A stretch of DNA of 64,000 nt. Origin: UBA3478 sp965662045 (GTDB lineage: Bacteria > Bacteroidota > Bacteroidia > Flavobacteriales > Flavobacteriaceae). The stretch covers positions 43,750 to 107,749 of the forward strand of contig CBFIGE010000009.1 of NCBI GenBank assembly GCA_965662045.1, given 5' to 3'. Made by a program: the position numbers and the translations under genes. Under the pieces are notes generated by a model. It was not told the origin of the DNA and did no database searches. It saw only the letters and a list, made by a program, of their open reading frames with translations. Of this stretch, positions 16,334 to 24,783 are shown one piece after another. Position 1 is the stretch's first letter. Each line of letters opens with the position of its first letter.

Positions 16334-18634
16334 ATGAATACTTCTAAAAAAACGTCTGTACTTTTTTCAATTGCTATCTTATTTCTGATTTCAAGTTGTG
16401 ATACCGCACCTAAGTTTACCGAAGAAACCAAGGGGGACTATATAGCGGTAAGCAACACCGACGGGGCAACATTGGGGTATCATCCCGAATCCGGCGTAAA
16501 GCTATTGACGGTAGACGGATACGCCTTTAAGGATCTAAACAAAAATGGAACCTTAGAGGCCTATGAAGATTGGCGCTTGCCCGTAATGGATCGTGCTACG
16601 GATTTGGCCAAACAAATGAGTCTTGAGGATATTGCTGGACTTATGCTTTATAGCTCCCACCAATCTTTGCCTGGTAGAAGCCGTGGTTTTGGTTCATCTA
16701 CTTATAACGGTAAGACATTTGCAGAAAGTGGTGCAGTTGCCAGTGATTTATCAGACGAGCAGAAGAAATTCTTGACTGATGATCATCTACGTCACGTCTT
16801 AATCACTTCGGTAGAGTCTCCTGCGGTTTCCGCAAAATGGAACAACAATGCCCAAGCTTTTGCTGAAGGCCTATATTTGGGTATTCCCGTAAATACAAGT
16901 TCAGACCCTCGACATGGGAGTGATTCCTATGCGGAATTTAATGCGGGTGCCGGTGGGGATATTTCCATGTGGCCGGGGACTTTGGGTATCGCTGCTTCTT
17001 TTGACCCAGCGTTAATGAAGCAATTCGGCGAAATCGCCTCAAAGGAATATAGAGCTTTGGGTATTGCTACAGCGTTATCTCCTCAGATAGATTTAGCCAC
17101 AGAACCACGCTGGAGTCGTTTTGACGGTACCATGGGTGAAGATCCAGACTTGGCTGCAGATTTGGCCAGAGCCTACGTAGATGGTTTTCAATCTACTGAT
17201 GGTGCTGATTGGGGGATGGAGAGTGTCAATGCTATGGTGAAACATTGGCCTGGCGGTGGCCCCGAAGAAGGTGGTCGTGATGGTCACTTTGGCTATGGTG
17301 CGTATGCCGTATATCCTGGAAAAAATATCAAGGACCATATGAAACCTTTTACAGAAGGGGCTTTTAAGTTGGATGGCCCTACAAAAATGGCTTCTGCCGT
17401 AATGCCGTATTACACCATTTCAACAGGAGAAGGAGAGAATGTGGCCAACGGATATAACAAGTATTTAATTACCGAAGTCTTAAGAGGCACCTATGGTTAT
17501 GAGGGCGTTTTGTGCACAGATTGGGGTATAACAAGAGATATGACTTCTGTTTCTAAGTTTGAAGGAAAACCTTTTGGTGTAGAAAATCTTTCTGTTGCAG
17601 AACGTCATTACAAGGCGATTGACGCAGGTATGGACCAATTTGGTGGTAATAATGATATGGTCCCGGTTTTGGAAGCTTATAAATTAGGAGTTGCTGAACT
17701 AGGCGAAGAAGCGATGCGTAACCGTTTTGAGGTGTCTGCCGTTCGTTTGTTAACCAATATTTTTAGAGTAGGTCTTTTTGAAAACCCATATTTAGATGTG
17801 GAAGAAACAAAAACAATCGTTGGAAATAGCGAGTTTATGAAAGCTGGTTTTGAGGCGCAATTAAAATCTATCGTTATGCTAAAGAATAGCAACAAGAGCC
17901 TGCCGATGGAAACAAAGAAAAAAGTATACGTACCACAGCGCTACATTGCACCAACCACAAACTGGTGGGGCGTAACCACAGAGCCAAAAACGATTGACGC
18001 CTTTAATATGGAGGTCATTGCGAAGTATTTCGATATCGTGGACACACCAGAAGAAGCAGATTTTGCTTTAGTAGGTATAGAAAGTCCCAATGGAGGAGTT
18101 GGTTATGACGATGCCGATTTGGAGAAAGGTGGTAACGGTTATATACCTATTAACCTACAATACGGTCCTTACACGGCAGATACCGCTCGAGAAGTAAGCT
18201 TGGCAGGCGGAAGTCCGTTAGAAGATTTTACCAACAGAAGTTATAAGGGAAAATCGATTACTACCATAAACAATAGCGATATGAAATTGGTAAACGACAC
18301 TAAGGCAAAAATGGGAAGCAAACCCGTAATTGTCTCAGTTAAAGTGGCTAAACCAATGGTGTTTTCAGAGATAGAAGGAAGCGCTGCCGCAATTCTTGTG
18401 CACATGGGTGTTCAAGACCAAGCCTTAATGGAAATCATAACAGGAGCAGCAGAACCTTCTGCGTTGCTACCATTTCAAATGCCTGCCGATATGTTGACCG
18501 TCGAGGCACAATTCGAAGACGTGCCGAGAGATATGCAGCCTTACACAGATTCAGACGGTAGTGTATATAATTTTGCCTTTGGATTGAATTGGAATGGGGT
18601 AATTGATGATGAACGGGTCAAAAAATATAAGTAG
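16334..18634 (+). CDS. lipoprotein glycoside hydrolase family 3 enzyme
   Basis: A 766-residue retaining exo-glycosidase of the beta-glucosidase or beta-xylosidase type. The lipoprotein signal ends FLISSC (Cys22). YAFKDLNKNGTLEAYEDWR precedes the (beta/alpha)8 barrel, a dockerin-like short motif common in exported GH3 proteins. Barrel motifs: ALSPQIDLATEPRWSRFDGT, MVKHWPGGG, and nucleophile Asp in VLCTDWGITRDM near 392. The alpha/beta sandwich follows (SIVMLKNSNKSLP). It ends without a fibronectin-III extension, making it shorter than many GH3 enzymes. It closes the NUDIX-regulator operon, and with the rhamnosidases provides complementary sugar removal. Exact linkage and sugar are unknown. Confidence 0.87.
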   Translation: MNTSKKTSVLFSIAILFLISSCDTAPKFTEETKGDYIAVSNTDGATLGYHPESGVKLLTVDGYAFKDLNKNGTLEAYEDWRLPVMDRATDLAKQMSLEDIAGLMLYSSHQSLPGRSRGFGSSTYNGKTFAESGAVASDLSDEQKKFLTDDHLRHVLITSVESPAVSAKWNNNAQAFAEGLYLGIPVNTSSDPRHGSDSYAEFNAGAGGDISMWPGTLGIAASFDPALMKQFGEIASKEYRALGIATALSPQIDLATEPRWSRFDGTMGEDPDLAADLARAYVDGFQSTDGADWGMESVNAMVKHWPGGGPEEGGRDGHFGYGAYAVYPGKNIKDHMKPFTEGAFKLDGPTKMASAVMPYYTISTGEGENVANGYNKYLITEVLRGTYGYEGVLCTDWGITRDMTSVSKFEGKPFGVENLSVAERHYKAIDAGMDQFGGNNDMVPVLEAYKLGVAELGEEAMRNRFEVSAVRLLTNIFRVGLFENPYLDVEETKTIVGNSEFMKAGFEAQLKSIVMLKNSNKSLPMETKKKVYVPQRYIAPTTNWWGVTTEPKTIDAFNMEVIAKYFDIVDTPEEADFALVGIESPNGGVGYDDADLEKGGNGYIPINLQYGPYTADTAREVSLAGGSPLEDFTNRSYKGKSITTINNSDMKLVNDTKAKMGSKPVIVSVKVAKPMVFSEIEGSAAAILVHMGVQDQALMEIITGAAEPSALLPFQMPADMLTVEAQFEDVPRDMQPYTDSDGSVYNFAFGLNWNGVIDDERVKKYK

Positions 18635-18662
18635 CGTTTAAACCATTTAGGATTAAAAGTGT

Positions 18663-18714
18663 CGAAAGAGAAAAAACGTTTAACCAATCAAAAAGATCAT
18701 GCTAAAAAAATTCA
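18663..18714 (+). repeat. imperfect direct repeat, copy A (leader of haem-binding gene)
   Basis: This stretch, ending in ATGCTAAAAAAATTCACTA, matches the leader and first codons of the haem-binding pseudogene at 19698-19752 with only scattered differences (cgaaa, aacgttta, caatca, atcatgctaaaaaaa in the same order). The ATG at 18699 does not open a useful frame here. It is best read as a truncated copy of that gene's 5' end. Confidence 0.6.
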
Positions 18715-18751
18715 CTAGCCTATCATCGAATCGATTTCTAAATGCATCTTT

Positions 18752-19390
18752 CTATGCATTAAACTTATGCGAACCATCACATCTAGGCATTCTTTTGGAT
18801 TTTCCGCAAACACAATCATGAAATCCGTAGCCATCAAGAATTTTTTGTTCGTATTGTTGGATCCTTGACGTTCTAGTTTTAGATTGCTTCGGTGCAGAAA
18901 AGAAGAGATTGTATCCTCTCTGCCGTCCTGGAGTAAGTGCTTCAAAGGCAGTTTTAAAAATTAAGTCCGAATTTAGTTTTAGTTGTAATTCTTCAGGAAA
19001 AACAAGGTTTCTGCTTTCTTTGAAGTCGACTTTCAGACCTGCTTTTTCCACCTCAATGGCTTCATAAATATAGGTTTTCAAAATAGCTTCCATCTCAATG
19101 ATTTGATGCGTATTGGTGAATTTGATGTAGCGAGTGGACTGCGAATTCTCTCCTGGCTTTACGAGAATTCCATCTGCATCATTTAATAACGCACCTTTAA
19201 AAAACCCAGGTCCACAAAAGTTTTTTAGTGTGTAAAGTATAAGTACATTGCTTTTACCATAGGTATAACAAGGTTTTCCCCACTTTAATTCTTCCGTCAG
19301 CTGACAATCCAAGAGAATTTTTCGTAACAGCTTCATTTCGGCCTGCCACCTATCTTCCTTCCTTAAATATTCATCAACTTTCGGATTCAT
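18752..19390 (-). CDS. DUF1801/YdeI-like protein with C-terminal CDGSH iron-sulfur motif
   Basis: A 212-residue cytoplasmic protein. Residues about 5-120 match the DUF1801 fold (LTEELKWGKPCYTYGKSNV, FFKGALL). LTPGRQRGYNLFFSAPKQSK near 150-175 is the YdeI/OmdA-type C-terminal helix-rich region. The last 20 residues contain CVCGKSKRMPRCDGSH, which fits C-x-C-x2-S-x3-P-x-C-D-G-S-H, the 2Fe-2S site of CDGSH proteins. The family's function is unknown; the tail suggests an iron-sulfur or zinc centre. It runs against the surrounding genes and sits between two copies of a repeated leader, with remnants around it, so it probably arrived by insertion. Confidence 0.7.
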   Translation of the reverse strand: MNPKVDEYLRKEDRWQAEMKLLRKILLDCQLTEELKWGKPCYTYGKSNVLILYTLKNFCGPGFFKGALLNDADGILVKPGENSQSTRYIKFTNTHQIIEMEAILKTYIYEAIEVEKAGLKVDFKESRNLVFPEELQLKLNSDLIFKTAFEALTPGRQRGYNLFFSAPKQSKTRTSRIQQYEQKILDGYGFHDCVCGKSKRMPRCDGSHKFNA

Positions 19391-19474
19391 ACTAAAAGTT
19401 TATTTTTACCAATATTATCAGTAGCGAATTTACTTTTTTTTCCAATCCTAACTAAAAGCCTACTTAAAAAATAA

Positions 19475-19570
19475 ATGGTTGTTATTCAGGATATCACTTT
19501 TGAGCATTTGGATTCCCTCGAGACCATTAAGATTAGCCATAGAGTACTAAAACAATTCACATTCAAGTAA
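19475..19570 (+). pseudogene. remnant of a sugar isomerase/epimerase gene (last 31 codons)
   Basis: From 19475 the frame reads MVVIQDITFEHLDSLETIK then ISHRVLKQFTFK and stop. It aligns without gaps with the C-terminus of the isomerase at 13733 (YMVEQDMTFDGLKPLEAIK, ISHKGLKEFGFE): about half the residues are identical and most others similar. Nothing upstream continues the protein, so this is the severed 3' end of a diverged paralogue. The 19571-19697 stretch after it has no recognisable gene. Confidence 0.65.
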
Positions 19571-19697
19571 TCAATTTGGACGTCTGTTGGCCGAAACTCT
19601 GTTGGTTAGGGCTTTATTTAGGTCGTTGACAGATTTTAAAGATGGAGAAAAACTGATTGGAATATATTTAGACAAAACTTGCTAAAACTATAGTAAT

Positions 19698-19752
19698 CGA
19701 AAATGAGAAATAACGTTTAAACAATCAATAATATCATGCTAAAAAAAATCTT
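19698..19752 (+). repeat. imperfect direct repeat, copy B (leader of haem-binding gene)
   Basis: Counterpart of copy A at 18663-18714. It contains the leader and the ATG (19736) of the haem-binding pseudogene that follows. The two copies bracket the DUF1801 gene and the isomerase remnant, about 1 kb apart. Confidence 0.6.
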
Positions 19753-20245
19753 AATAGGACTAGGTATTGTTCAATAATAATCCAGTTAATCCGTCCAGAC
19801 AAAAACGAGTCAAATGATTTGACAAATGCTATTTCGACCAAGTACAACGTGCCAGCAGAGGTAAATTCTCTCTTGCAAGTTTCCTGTAACGATTGCCATT
19901 CTAATAAAACGGAATATCCGTGGTATTCGAATGTACAACCGGTGGCTTGGTGGCTGGATCATCATGTGCAAGACGGTAAAAAAACATTTGAATTTTTCTG
20001 ATTTCACTAAAATGCCGCTTTTTGTTCAAAACCATAAGTTTGAGGAGGTTATAGAAATGGTTGAAGAAAAAGAAATGCCTTTACCGTCCTATACCAATTT
20101 TGGTTTGCACTCTGAGGCTAACTTAACAGATGAACAACGAAAATTGATAATGGATTGGGCCAAAGCACAAATGACTTATTTAAAAAATACCTATCCAGCG
20201 GATAGTTTGGCTTTCCCTAAAAGAGCTAATAGTCCAAGCAATTAA
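19736..20245 (+). pseudogene. haem-binding domain protein gene broken by two frameshifts
   Basis: Pieced together, the protein would start MLKKILIGLGIV, continue IIIQLIRPDKNESNDLTNA, the haem site VSCNDCHSNKTEYPWYSNVQ (C-x-x-C-H) and WWLDHHVQDGKK, then HLNFSDF and EMVEEKEMPLPSYTNFG, ending about 160 residues on. This is the DUF4405/haem-binding (PF14376-like) exported cytochrome-type protein common in Bacteroidota. The frame is lost once near 19767-19775 and again in a run of seven A at 19978-19984 where six would keep the frame. A sequencing error in the A-run is possible, but two separate lesions favour a real pseudogene. Confidence 0.7.
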
Positions 20246-20322
20246 TGAGACGAAGTACAATACCTTTGTTAGCTTTTCAATTCAAAAATTGCTTATATTG
20301 TTTAAATAAATCTTTTCAATAA

Positions 20323-22743
20323 ATGATAAAAAAAATTGGGTTTGCTTTAATTTTGTTTGTCCAATTAAATACCCTTTTCGCCCAAGAAAAAGTAAGCATT
20401 TCTGGGCAACTTTTCGACGCTGAAACCTTGGAAGAATTGCCCTTCGCCAACATAGCAGTTCATGATTTCGAAAACGACAAGCTGCTTACCGGAGCTATCA
20501 CCGACGATGACGGTAGGTTCGAGATTTTAGAAATCCCTTTGGGAAAATACAAACTGGTTTTTTCATTTATTGGATATACGACCACAGAGCAATCCTTGGT
20601 TGCAGGTGGACTGAACACCATTTTCGATTTGGGGAAAGTGATGTTAACTCCGAACGCCGAAATTCTTGAAGAGGTGGAAATAATTGGGCAGGAAGCCACG
20701 ACGAATTCCGATCTGAACAAGAAATCGTTTAACCTCACTAACAATATTGCACAATCTGGCGGTTCTGTTTTAGATGCCATGAAGACCTTGCCCGGCGTAA
20801 CTTTTGACCAAGAAGGGAAAGTGGTATTACGAGGAAGTGATAAAGTAGTCGTCCTCATTGACGGAAAACAAAGTAGTTTGACTGGTTTTGGAAATCAAAA
20901 AGGTTTGTCGAACATTCCGGCTTCCAATATCGAAAAAATCGAGATTATCAATAATCCATCGGCCAAGTATGATGCGAATGGGTTTGCTGGAATTGTAAAC
21001 ATCATCTACAAAAAAGAAAAACAAACAGGTCTTAACGGGGATGTCGGACTTTCTTTTGGTTTCGGCGCTTTGGGAAAACGAAGAAAAGACACCCCAACCG
21101 ATTTGGGAAGTTTTTCGGTCAACCCAAAATTGATTCCAAGTCTTAATCTAAACTACAAAAAGGAAAAGGTCAACTACTTTTTACAATCGGAATTCATCTT
21201 CCAAGAAGCTTTGCCCAACAACGAATTTACGACTCGTAATTACAATGATGGCCGTAATATCATTTCCCAAGTTCCGGAAAACAGAAAGCAGTTTCGTGCC
21301 ATAATTAATGGTGGTATTGATTACGATTTGGATGATAATAATAGTTTCACGTTTTCAGGACTTTACGACAGAGAAAAGCACATCGATACCGCACAGGTAG
21401 CCTTTATCAATTTAAATACAAATTCTAGAAACCGTTTCTATAATTGGGAAGAGGAAGAAGTGACCCGTTATATCAACGCAGCGGTAAATTACAGACATAA
21501 ATTTAGGCAAGCTGGGCACACCTTGAGTGCAAACGCCCAATACACCCAAGGTTTGGAAGACGAGACCTATTCCCTAAACGATAGTTCTGCTGTCAGGGTA
21601 GGCAGAGATAAGACGAATATTAGGGCGATTGAAAACACTACAAGTATTTCTTCTGATTATGTTCGACCTTTGGCGGACGGTCGCATTGAACTAGGGGCCA
21701 AACTGCGCATTCGACGACTACCAGTGGACTATACCATTACCCCTGGCAACCAATCCATAATTTATCCTGATCTAGGTACTTTTTCCGATTGGGGCGAGAA
21801 TCTGTATGCGGGATATGTCAATTACCTTTTGGAAAAAGAAAAATACGATGTTGAGGCTGGACTACGAGCTGAACAAACCAATGTTTTTTATGATGTGGAC
21901 CCTGTGAACGGCTATTATCCTGAAAACGATAAATATGATTATTTTGAATTGTTTCCGAGTGTTCGTTTTACCTATAAACTGAACGATAATAATAAACTCT
22001 CCGCTTTTTATAATCGTAGAATCGACCGCCCGGGCGAACCAGAATTGAGGGTTTTTCCGAAATATGATGACCCCGAACTATTAAAAGTTGGAAATCCGTA
22101 TTTACGTCCGCAGTTTACGGATGCTTTTGAATTGGCACATAAATATTCTTGGGGTAACGGCTCTTTATTTTCAGCCATTTACCATCGCATGATTCAAGAC
22201 CAATACATGCGTATTTTCAGCATTGACGACTCCAATCCTGATTACGATATTGTAAACCGAATTTATCAGAATACCGGTAGTGCAACAAATACAGGGATAG
22301 AACTTTTATTGAGTCAGGATATCACAAACGACTGGAAAGTTTCTGGTACATTGAACTGGTATTCAAATGCCATCGATGCCTTTCAGGGGACGCTATTGTT
22401 TCCTTTCGAACGAACCTTCGATATTCAAAAATCTACTGCCAATGCATGGGATGCGAAGCTAAGTACAGAGTTTGACTTGCCTAAGGATTTTACTGTACAA
22501 TTGACGGGAGTATACTATTCCAATCGAAATATTCCTCAGGGCGAACAGCTTGCAAGATCTTCGGTAGATATGGGCATCAAAAAGAGTTTTTGGAATAAAA
22601 AGGCCGATTTGACTTTTTCGGCCAGCGATATTTTTAACCGATTCGGTATTCGTCAAAGACTAACTAACGAAGGGTTTACGGCGTTGTATGAAAATTATTT
22701 CGAGACTCAAATTTTTAGATTGGGGTTCAAATACAAAATTTGA
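20323..22743 (+). CDS. TonB-dependent receptor, outer-membrane beta-barrel family 3 type
   Basis: An 806-residue outer-membrane receptor. Signal peptide ends NTLFAQ. Residues about 24-115 are a CarboxypepD-regulatory-like domain (ISGQLFDAETLEELPFANIA). The plug domain follows (DAMKTLPGVTFDQEGKVVLR, IEKIEIINNPSAKYDANGFA). The remainder is a beta-barrel rich in alternating aromatic residues, ending RLGFKYKI with the usual terminal aromatic/hydrophobic strand. This subtype lacks a SusD partner, and none is encoded nearby. Substrate unknown; peptides, siderophores and oligosaccharides are all possible. The gene stands alone, with remnants on both sides. Confidence 0.85.
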   Translation: MIKKIGFALILFVQLNTLFAQEKVSISGQLFDAETLEELPFANIAVHDFENDKLLTGAITDDDGRFEILEIPLGKYKLVFSFIGYTTTEQSLVAGGLNTIFDLGKVMLTPNAEILEEVEIIGQEATTNSDLNKKSFNLTNNIAQSGGSVLDAMKTLPGVTFDQEGKVVLRGSDKVVVLIDGKQSSLTGFGNQKGLSNIPASNIEKIEIINNPSAKYDANGFAGIVNIIYKKEKQTGLNGDVGLSFGFGALGKRRKDTPTDLGSFSVNPKLIPSLNLNYKKEKVNYFLQSEFIFQEALPNNEFTTRNYNDGRNIISQVPENRKQFRAIINGGIDYDLDDNNSFTFSGLYDREKHIDTAQVAFINLNTNSRNRFYNWEEEEVTRYINAAVNYRHKFRQAGHTLSANAQYTQGLEDETYSLNDSSAVRVGRDKTNIRAIENTTSISSDYVRPLADGRIELGAKLRIRRLPVDYTITPGNQSIIYPDLGTFSDWGENLYAGYVNYLLEKEKYDVEAGLRAEQTNVFYDVDPVNGYYPENDKYDYFELFPSVRFTYKLNDNNKLSAFYNRRIDRPGEPELRVFPKYDDPELLKVGNPYLRPQFTDAFELAHKYSWGNGSLFSAIYHRMIQDQYMRIFSIDDSNPDYDIVNRIYQNTGSATNTGIELLLSQDITNDWKVSGTLNWYSNAIDAFQGTLLFPFERTFDIQKSTANAWDAKLSTEFDLPKDFTVQLTGVYYSNRNIPQGEQLARSSVDMGIKKSFWNKKADLTFSASDIFNRFGIRQRLTNEGFTALYENYFETQIFRLGFKYKI

Positions 22744-22832
22744 CAATGGCAATTGAGAAGCAGTTCGGAGCATGTAAAAGAATTTTGTTCCGCTTACAAA
22801 GTTTTCGAGTATAAAGATATTTTCTTTGGCCC

Positions 22833-22945
22833 TCAATTCAATTGCCGAAACTCGTTCGGTGTTTTCCCCACTTTCCTCTTAAAAGGCGCATGAAATACTG
22901 CAGGTATCTAACGCCGAGCTCATAGTCAATCTCGCCAACGGCCAT
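22833..22945 (-). pseudogene. remnant of an AraC-family regulator gene (C-terminal HTH)
   Basis: The minus strand reads MAVGEIDYELGVRYLQYFMR and then, after a one-base slip in the A-run at 22881-22884, FKRKVGKTPNEFRQLN and stop at 22833. This is the second helix-turn-helix and tail of an AraC regulator; intact relatives read EIAYELGFxYPQYFxRxFKRK. Restoring one T (minus strand) joins the halves. The rest of the gene is missing. The 22744-22998 gap otherwise shows nothing. Confidence 0.65.
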
Positions 22946-22998
22946 ACTAAAATTAATAAATTCTTCAAACGCAATAAAAAATTCTAGTTTAAATATCT

Positions 22999-23006
22999 TA
23001 CGTTTG
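22999..23006 (+). promoter_or_regulatory. TAnnTTTG promoter element for the AraC gene
   Basis: TACGTTTG fits the Bacteroidota -7 consensus TAnnTTTG exactly and lies 19 bp before the ATG at 23026. No clear -33 TTTG is visible. Confidence 0.4.
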
Positions 23007-23025
23007 AATATCTTACTTTTAGATC

Positions 23026-23895
23026 ATGGCGAAAGAAATCATAAATTCCATCCAAGATCTGAACACGACCGACCTAAAACTAAAAGGTTTCAAGGTAAGT
23101 GCATTTAGGGCAAAGGCCAGCGGTGCCCCGAAGTATAGCAGAAGGGATTACTACAAAATAGCATGTTCGACAAGTAAAAGTATTATTCATTTTGCCCATA
23201 AAAGCATTGAACTTGATGGAACTTATTTGTTCTTTGGGAATCCCAAGCTGCCGTATGCCGCCGAACTGTTATCGGCTGAAATATCAGGGTACCATTGTTT
23301 TTTTACGGAAGATTTTTTCAAACCGAACGATCGTTCCGAAGGTCTTCAACAATCCCCTTTGTTCAAAATTGGTGGAACTCCTGCGGTATATATAGACAAA
23401 AACCAAGGAGAATTGGTTATTTCCCTCTTTCAAAGACTAATCGAGGAGCAGGATGGGGAGTATCCTTCCAAAGACGACGTTATCCGCAATTATATCCGAT
23501 TGATCATCCATGAGGGACTGAAAGCACAACCAGCCCATAGCGCAGTGCAACATAAGGATGCCCATTCCCGAATTTCAACTTTTTTCTTTGAGCTTCTGGA
23601 AAGGCAATTTCCGATAGAAAACTCCTTGCAACCATTACTGTTAAAGACACCGCAGGACTATGCGAACCAACTTTCCATCCATGTCAATTCGTTAAATCGT
23701 TCAGTAAAAGAAGTTACCGGAAAGCCTACTTCAAACCATATAGCCAATCGTATTACCAACGAAGCAAAGGCACTTCTGAAGCATACCGAATGGAGCGTAA
23801 GTGAAATTGCGTATGCACTCGGCTTTCAGTATCCCAATTATTTTAATAATTTTTTCAAAAAGAATACCGGAGCTACTCCCAGAACGTTTCGTTAA
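23026..23895 (+). CDS. AraC-family transcriptional regulator
   Basis: A 289-residue DNA-binding protein. The N-terminal two thirds form a cupin-like sensor (SIELDGTYLFFGNPKLPYAA). The C-terminal 100 residues are the double helix-turn-helix: LNRSVKEVTGKPTSNHIANR, WSVSEIAYALGFQYPNYFNN and FFKKNTGATPRTFR. Members of this sub-group, with a sensor like that of AraC-type HTH proteins in Bacteroidota redox loci, activate adjacent oxidoreductase genes. The likely targets are the exported protein and aldo/keto reductase that follow on the same strand, whose control region holds an inverted repeat. Confidence 0.85.
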   Translation: MAKEIINSIQDLNTTDLKLKGFKVSAFRAKASGAPKYSRRDYYKIACSTSKSIIHFAHKSIELDGTYLFFGNPKLPYAAELLSAEISGYHCFFTEDFFKPNDRSEGLQQSPLFKIGGTPAVYIDKNQGELVISLFQRLIEEQDGEYPSKDDVIRNYIRLIIHEGLKAQPAHSAVQHKDAHSRISTFFFELLERQFPIENSLQPLLLKTPQDYANQLSIHVNSLNRSVKEVTGKPTSNHIANRITNEAKALLKHTEWSVSEIAYALGFQYPNYFNNFFKKNTGATPRTFR

Positions 23896-23930
23896 AAGAG
23901 AGTGGATTTTATACTTCTTGGTTTGATATC

Positions 23931-23964
23931 CTTATTTATTTCCCTATAAATAAGAATAGCTTTG
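23931..23964 (+). promoter_or_regulatory. inverted repeat and promoter before the exported-protein gene
   Basis: CTTATTTA at 23931-23938 and TAAATAAG at 23947-23954 form an exact 8-bp inverted repeat with an 8-bp spacer. Two bases on, TAGCTTTG at 23957-23964 fits TAnnTTTG. The ATG at 23987 lies 22 bp further. The repeat occupies the spot where an AraC-type activator would contact polymerase. Confidence 0.4.
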
Positions 23965-23986
23965 TCAATAATTAATTCTGATTATT

Positions 23987-24751
23987 ATGGTACAACAGCT
24001 AAGAAATTCCATTATCGGTCTCGTTCTACTAACTATTCCCACATTAGCATTTTCTCAAGAAAATGAAACCACGGAAGATCCGTTGGAGATAGGCTTACGC
24101 CTAGAGGTTACGACCAACGGGTTTTCCTATGTTCCGGCTTTTTCTTTGGGCAAACCTGCAAGTGTTGTTAACCTTTCGATAGGATGGAAACGATTCAGTT
24201 TTGAACCCCAAATACGGAATTCCCTTGAAGGAAAACCTTGGAGCTATATTTTTATCTATCGCTATAAACTGATCACCGGAAAAAAATTCCAAGCAACAAT
24301 CGGGGCTCAAATACCATCGATGGTGTTTACGGAAAAAACGACCGATTCCGGGGATAATACCCTTGCCGCAAACCGTTTTATGGTAGGTGAACTGATAACG
24401 AACTACTCGATCAGTCCAAAAATCAGCATTGGAACGACCTATTTTTATTCGCGAGGAGTTCAGGACGATACTTTTAAACACGGGCACTATCTAGCTTTTC
24501 GAACAAGCATATCCAATATTAAGCTTTCCGAGCAATTTCAGTTCGACTTTACCCCTCAGCTATTTTATTTAAAATTGGATGAAAACGATGGCACCTATTT
24601 CGCTGCTAATATCACTTTTGAAAAAGTAAATTTTCCGATTTCTATCGGAGCGTCAATGTACTCATCCCTACAAACAGATATCGGGGGAAATGATTTTGAT
24701 TGGAACGTTAGTCTTATCTATTCGTTCAACAAGAAGTTTTTTAAAAAATAA
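23987..24751 (+). CDS. exported beta-barrel-like protein of unknown function
   Basis: A 254-residue protein with signal peptide ending LAFSQ. The mature part has alternating hydrophobic and polar strands with many Tyr and Phe and ends NVSLIYSFNKKF, the look of a small outer-membrane barrel. I do not recognise a named family. It is clearly paralogous to the protein at 26897 (shared YVPAFSLG/LVPSFSLG, RxSFEPxxRxxLEGKPWS, and a C-terminal FxWNxSLxYSF). Both genes lie beside an AraC regulator and an oxidoreductase module, so they may report or transport the same kind of compound. The aldo/keto reductase gene starts 32 bp later. Confidence 0.6.
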   Translation: MVQQLRNSIIGLVLLTIPTLAFSQENETTEDPLEIGLRLEVTTNGFSYVPAFSLGKPASVVNLSIGWKRFSFEPQIRNSLEGKPWSYIFIYRYKLITGKKFQATIGAQIPSMVFTEKTTDSGDNTLAANRFMVGELITNYSISPKISIGTTYFYSRGVQDDTFKHGHYLAFRTSISNIKLSEQFQFDFTPQLFYLKLDENDGTYFAANITFEKVNFPISIGASMYSSLQTDIGGNDFDWNVSLIYSFNKKFFKK

Positions 24752-24783
24752 GACAACATTTTAAATTCAAAAAACACAAAATC

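Noticed and set aside
19571..19697. Open frame ending FKDGEKLIGIYLDKTC before the haem-binding pseudogene
   Set aside because: It has no start codon and no family I can name, so it may be chance or a very old remnant.
22940..22986. Plus-strand peptide INKFFKRNKKF resembling an AraC tail
   Set aside because: Too short, in a low-complexity A-rich stretch; cannot be separated from chance.
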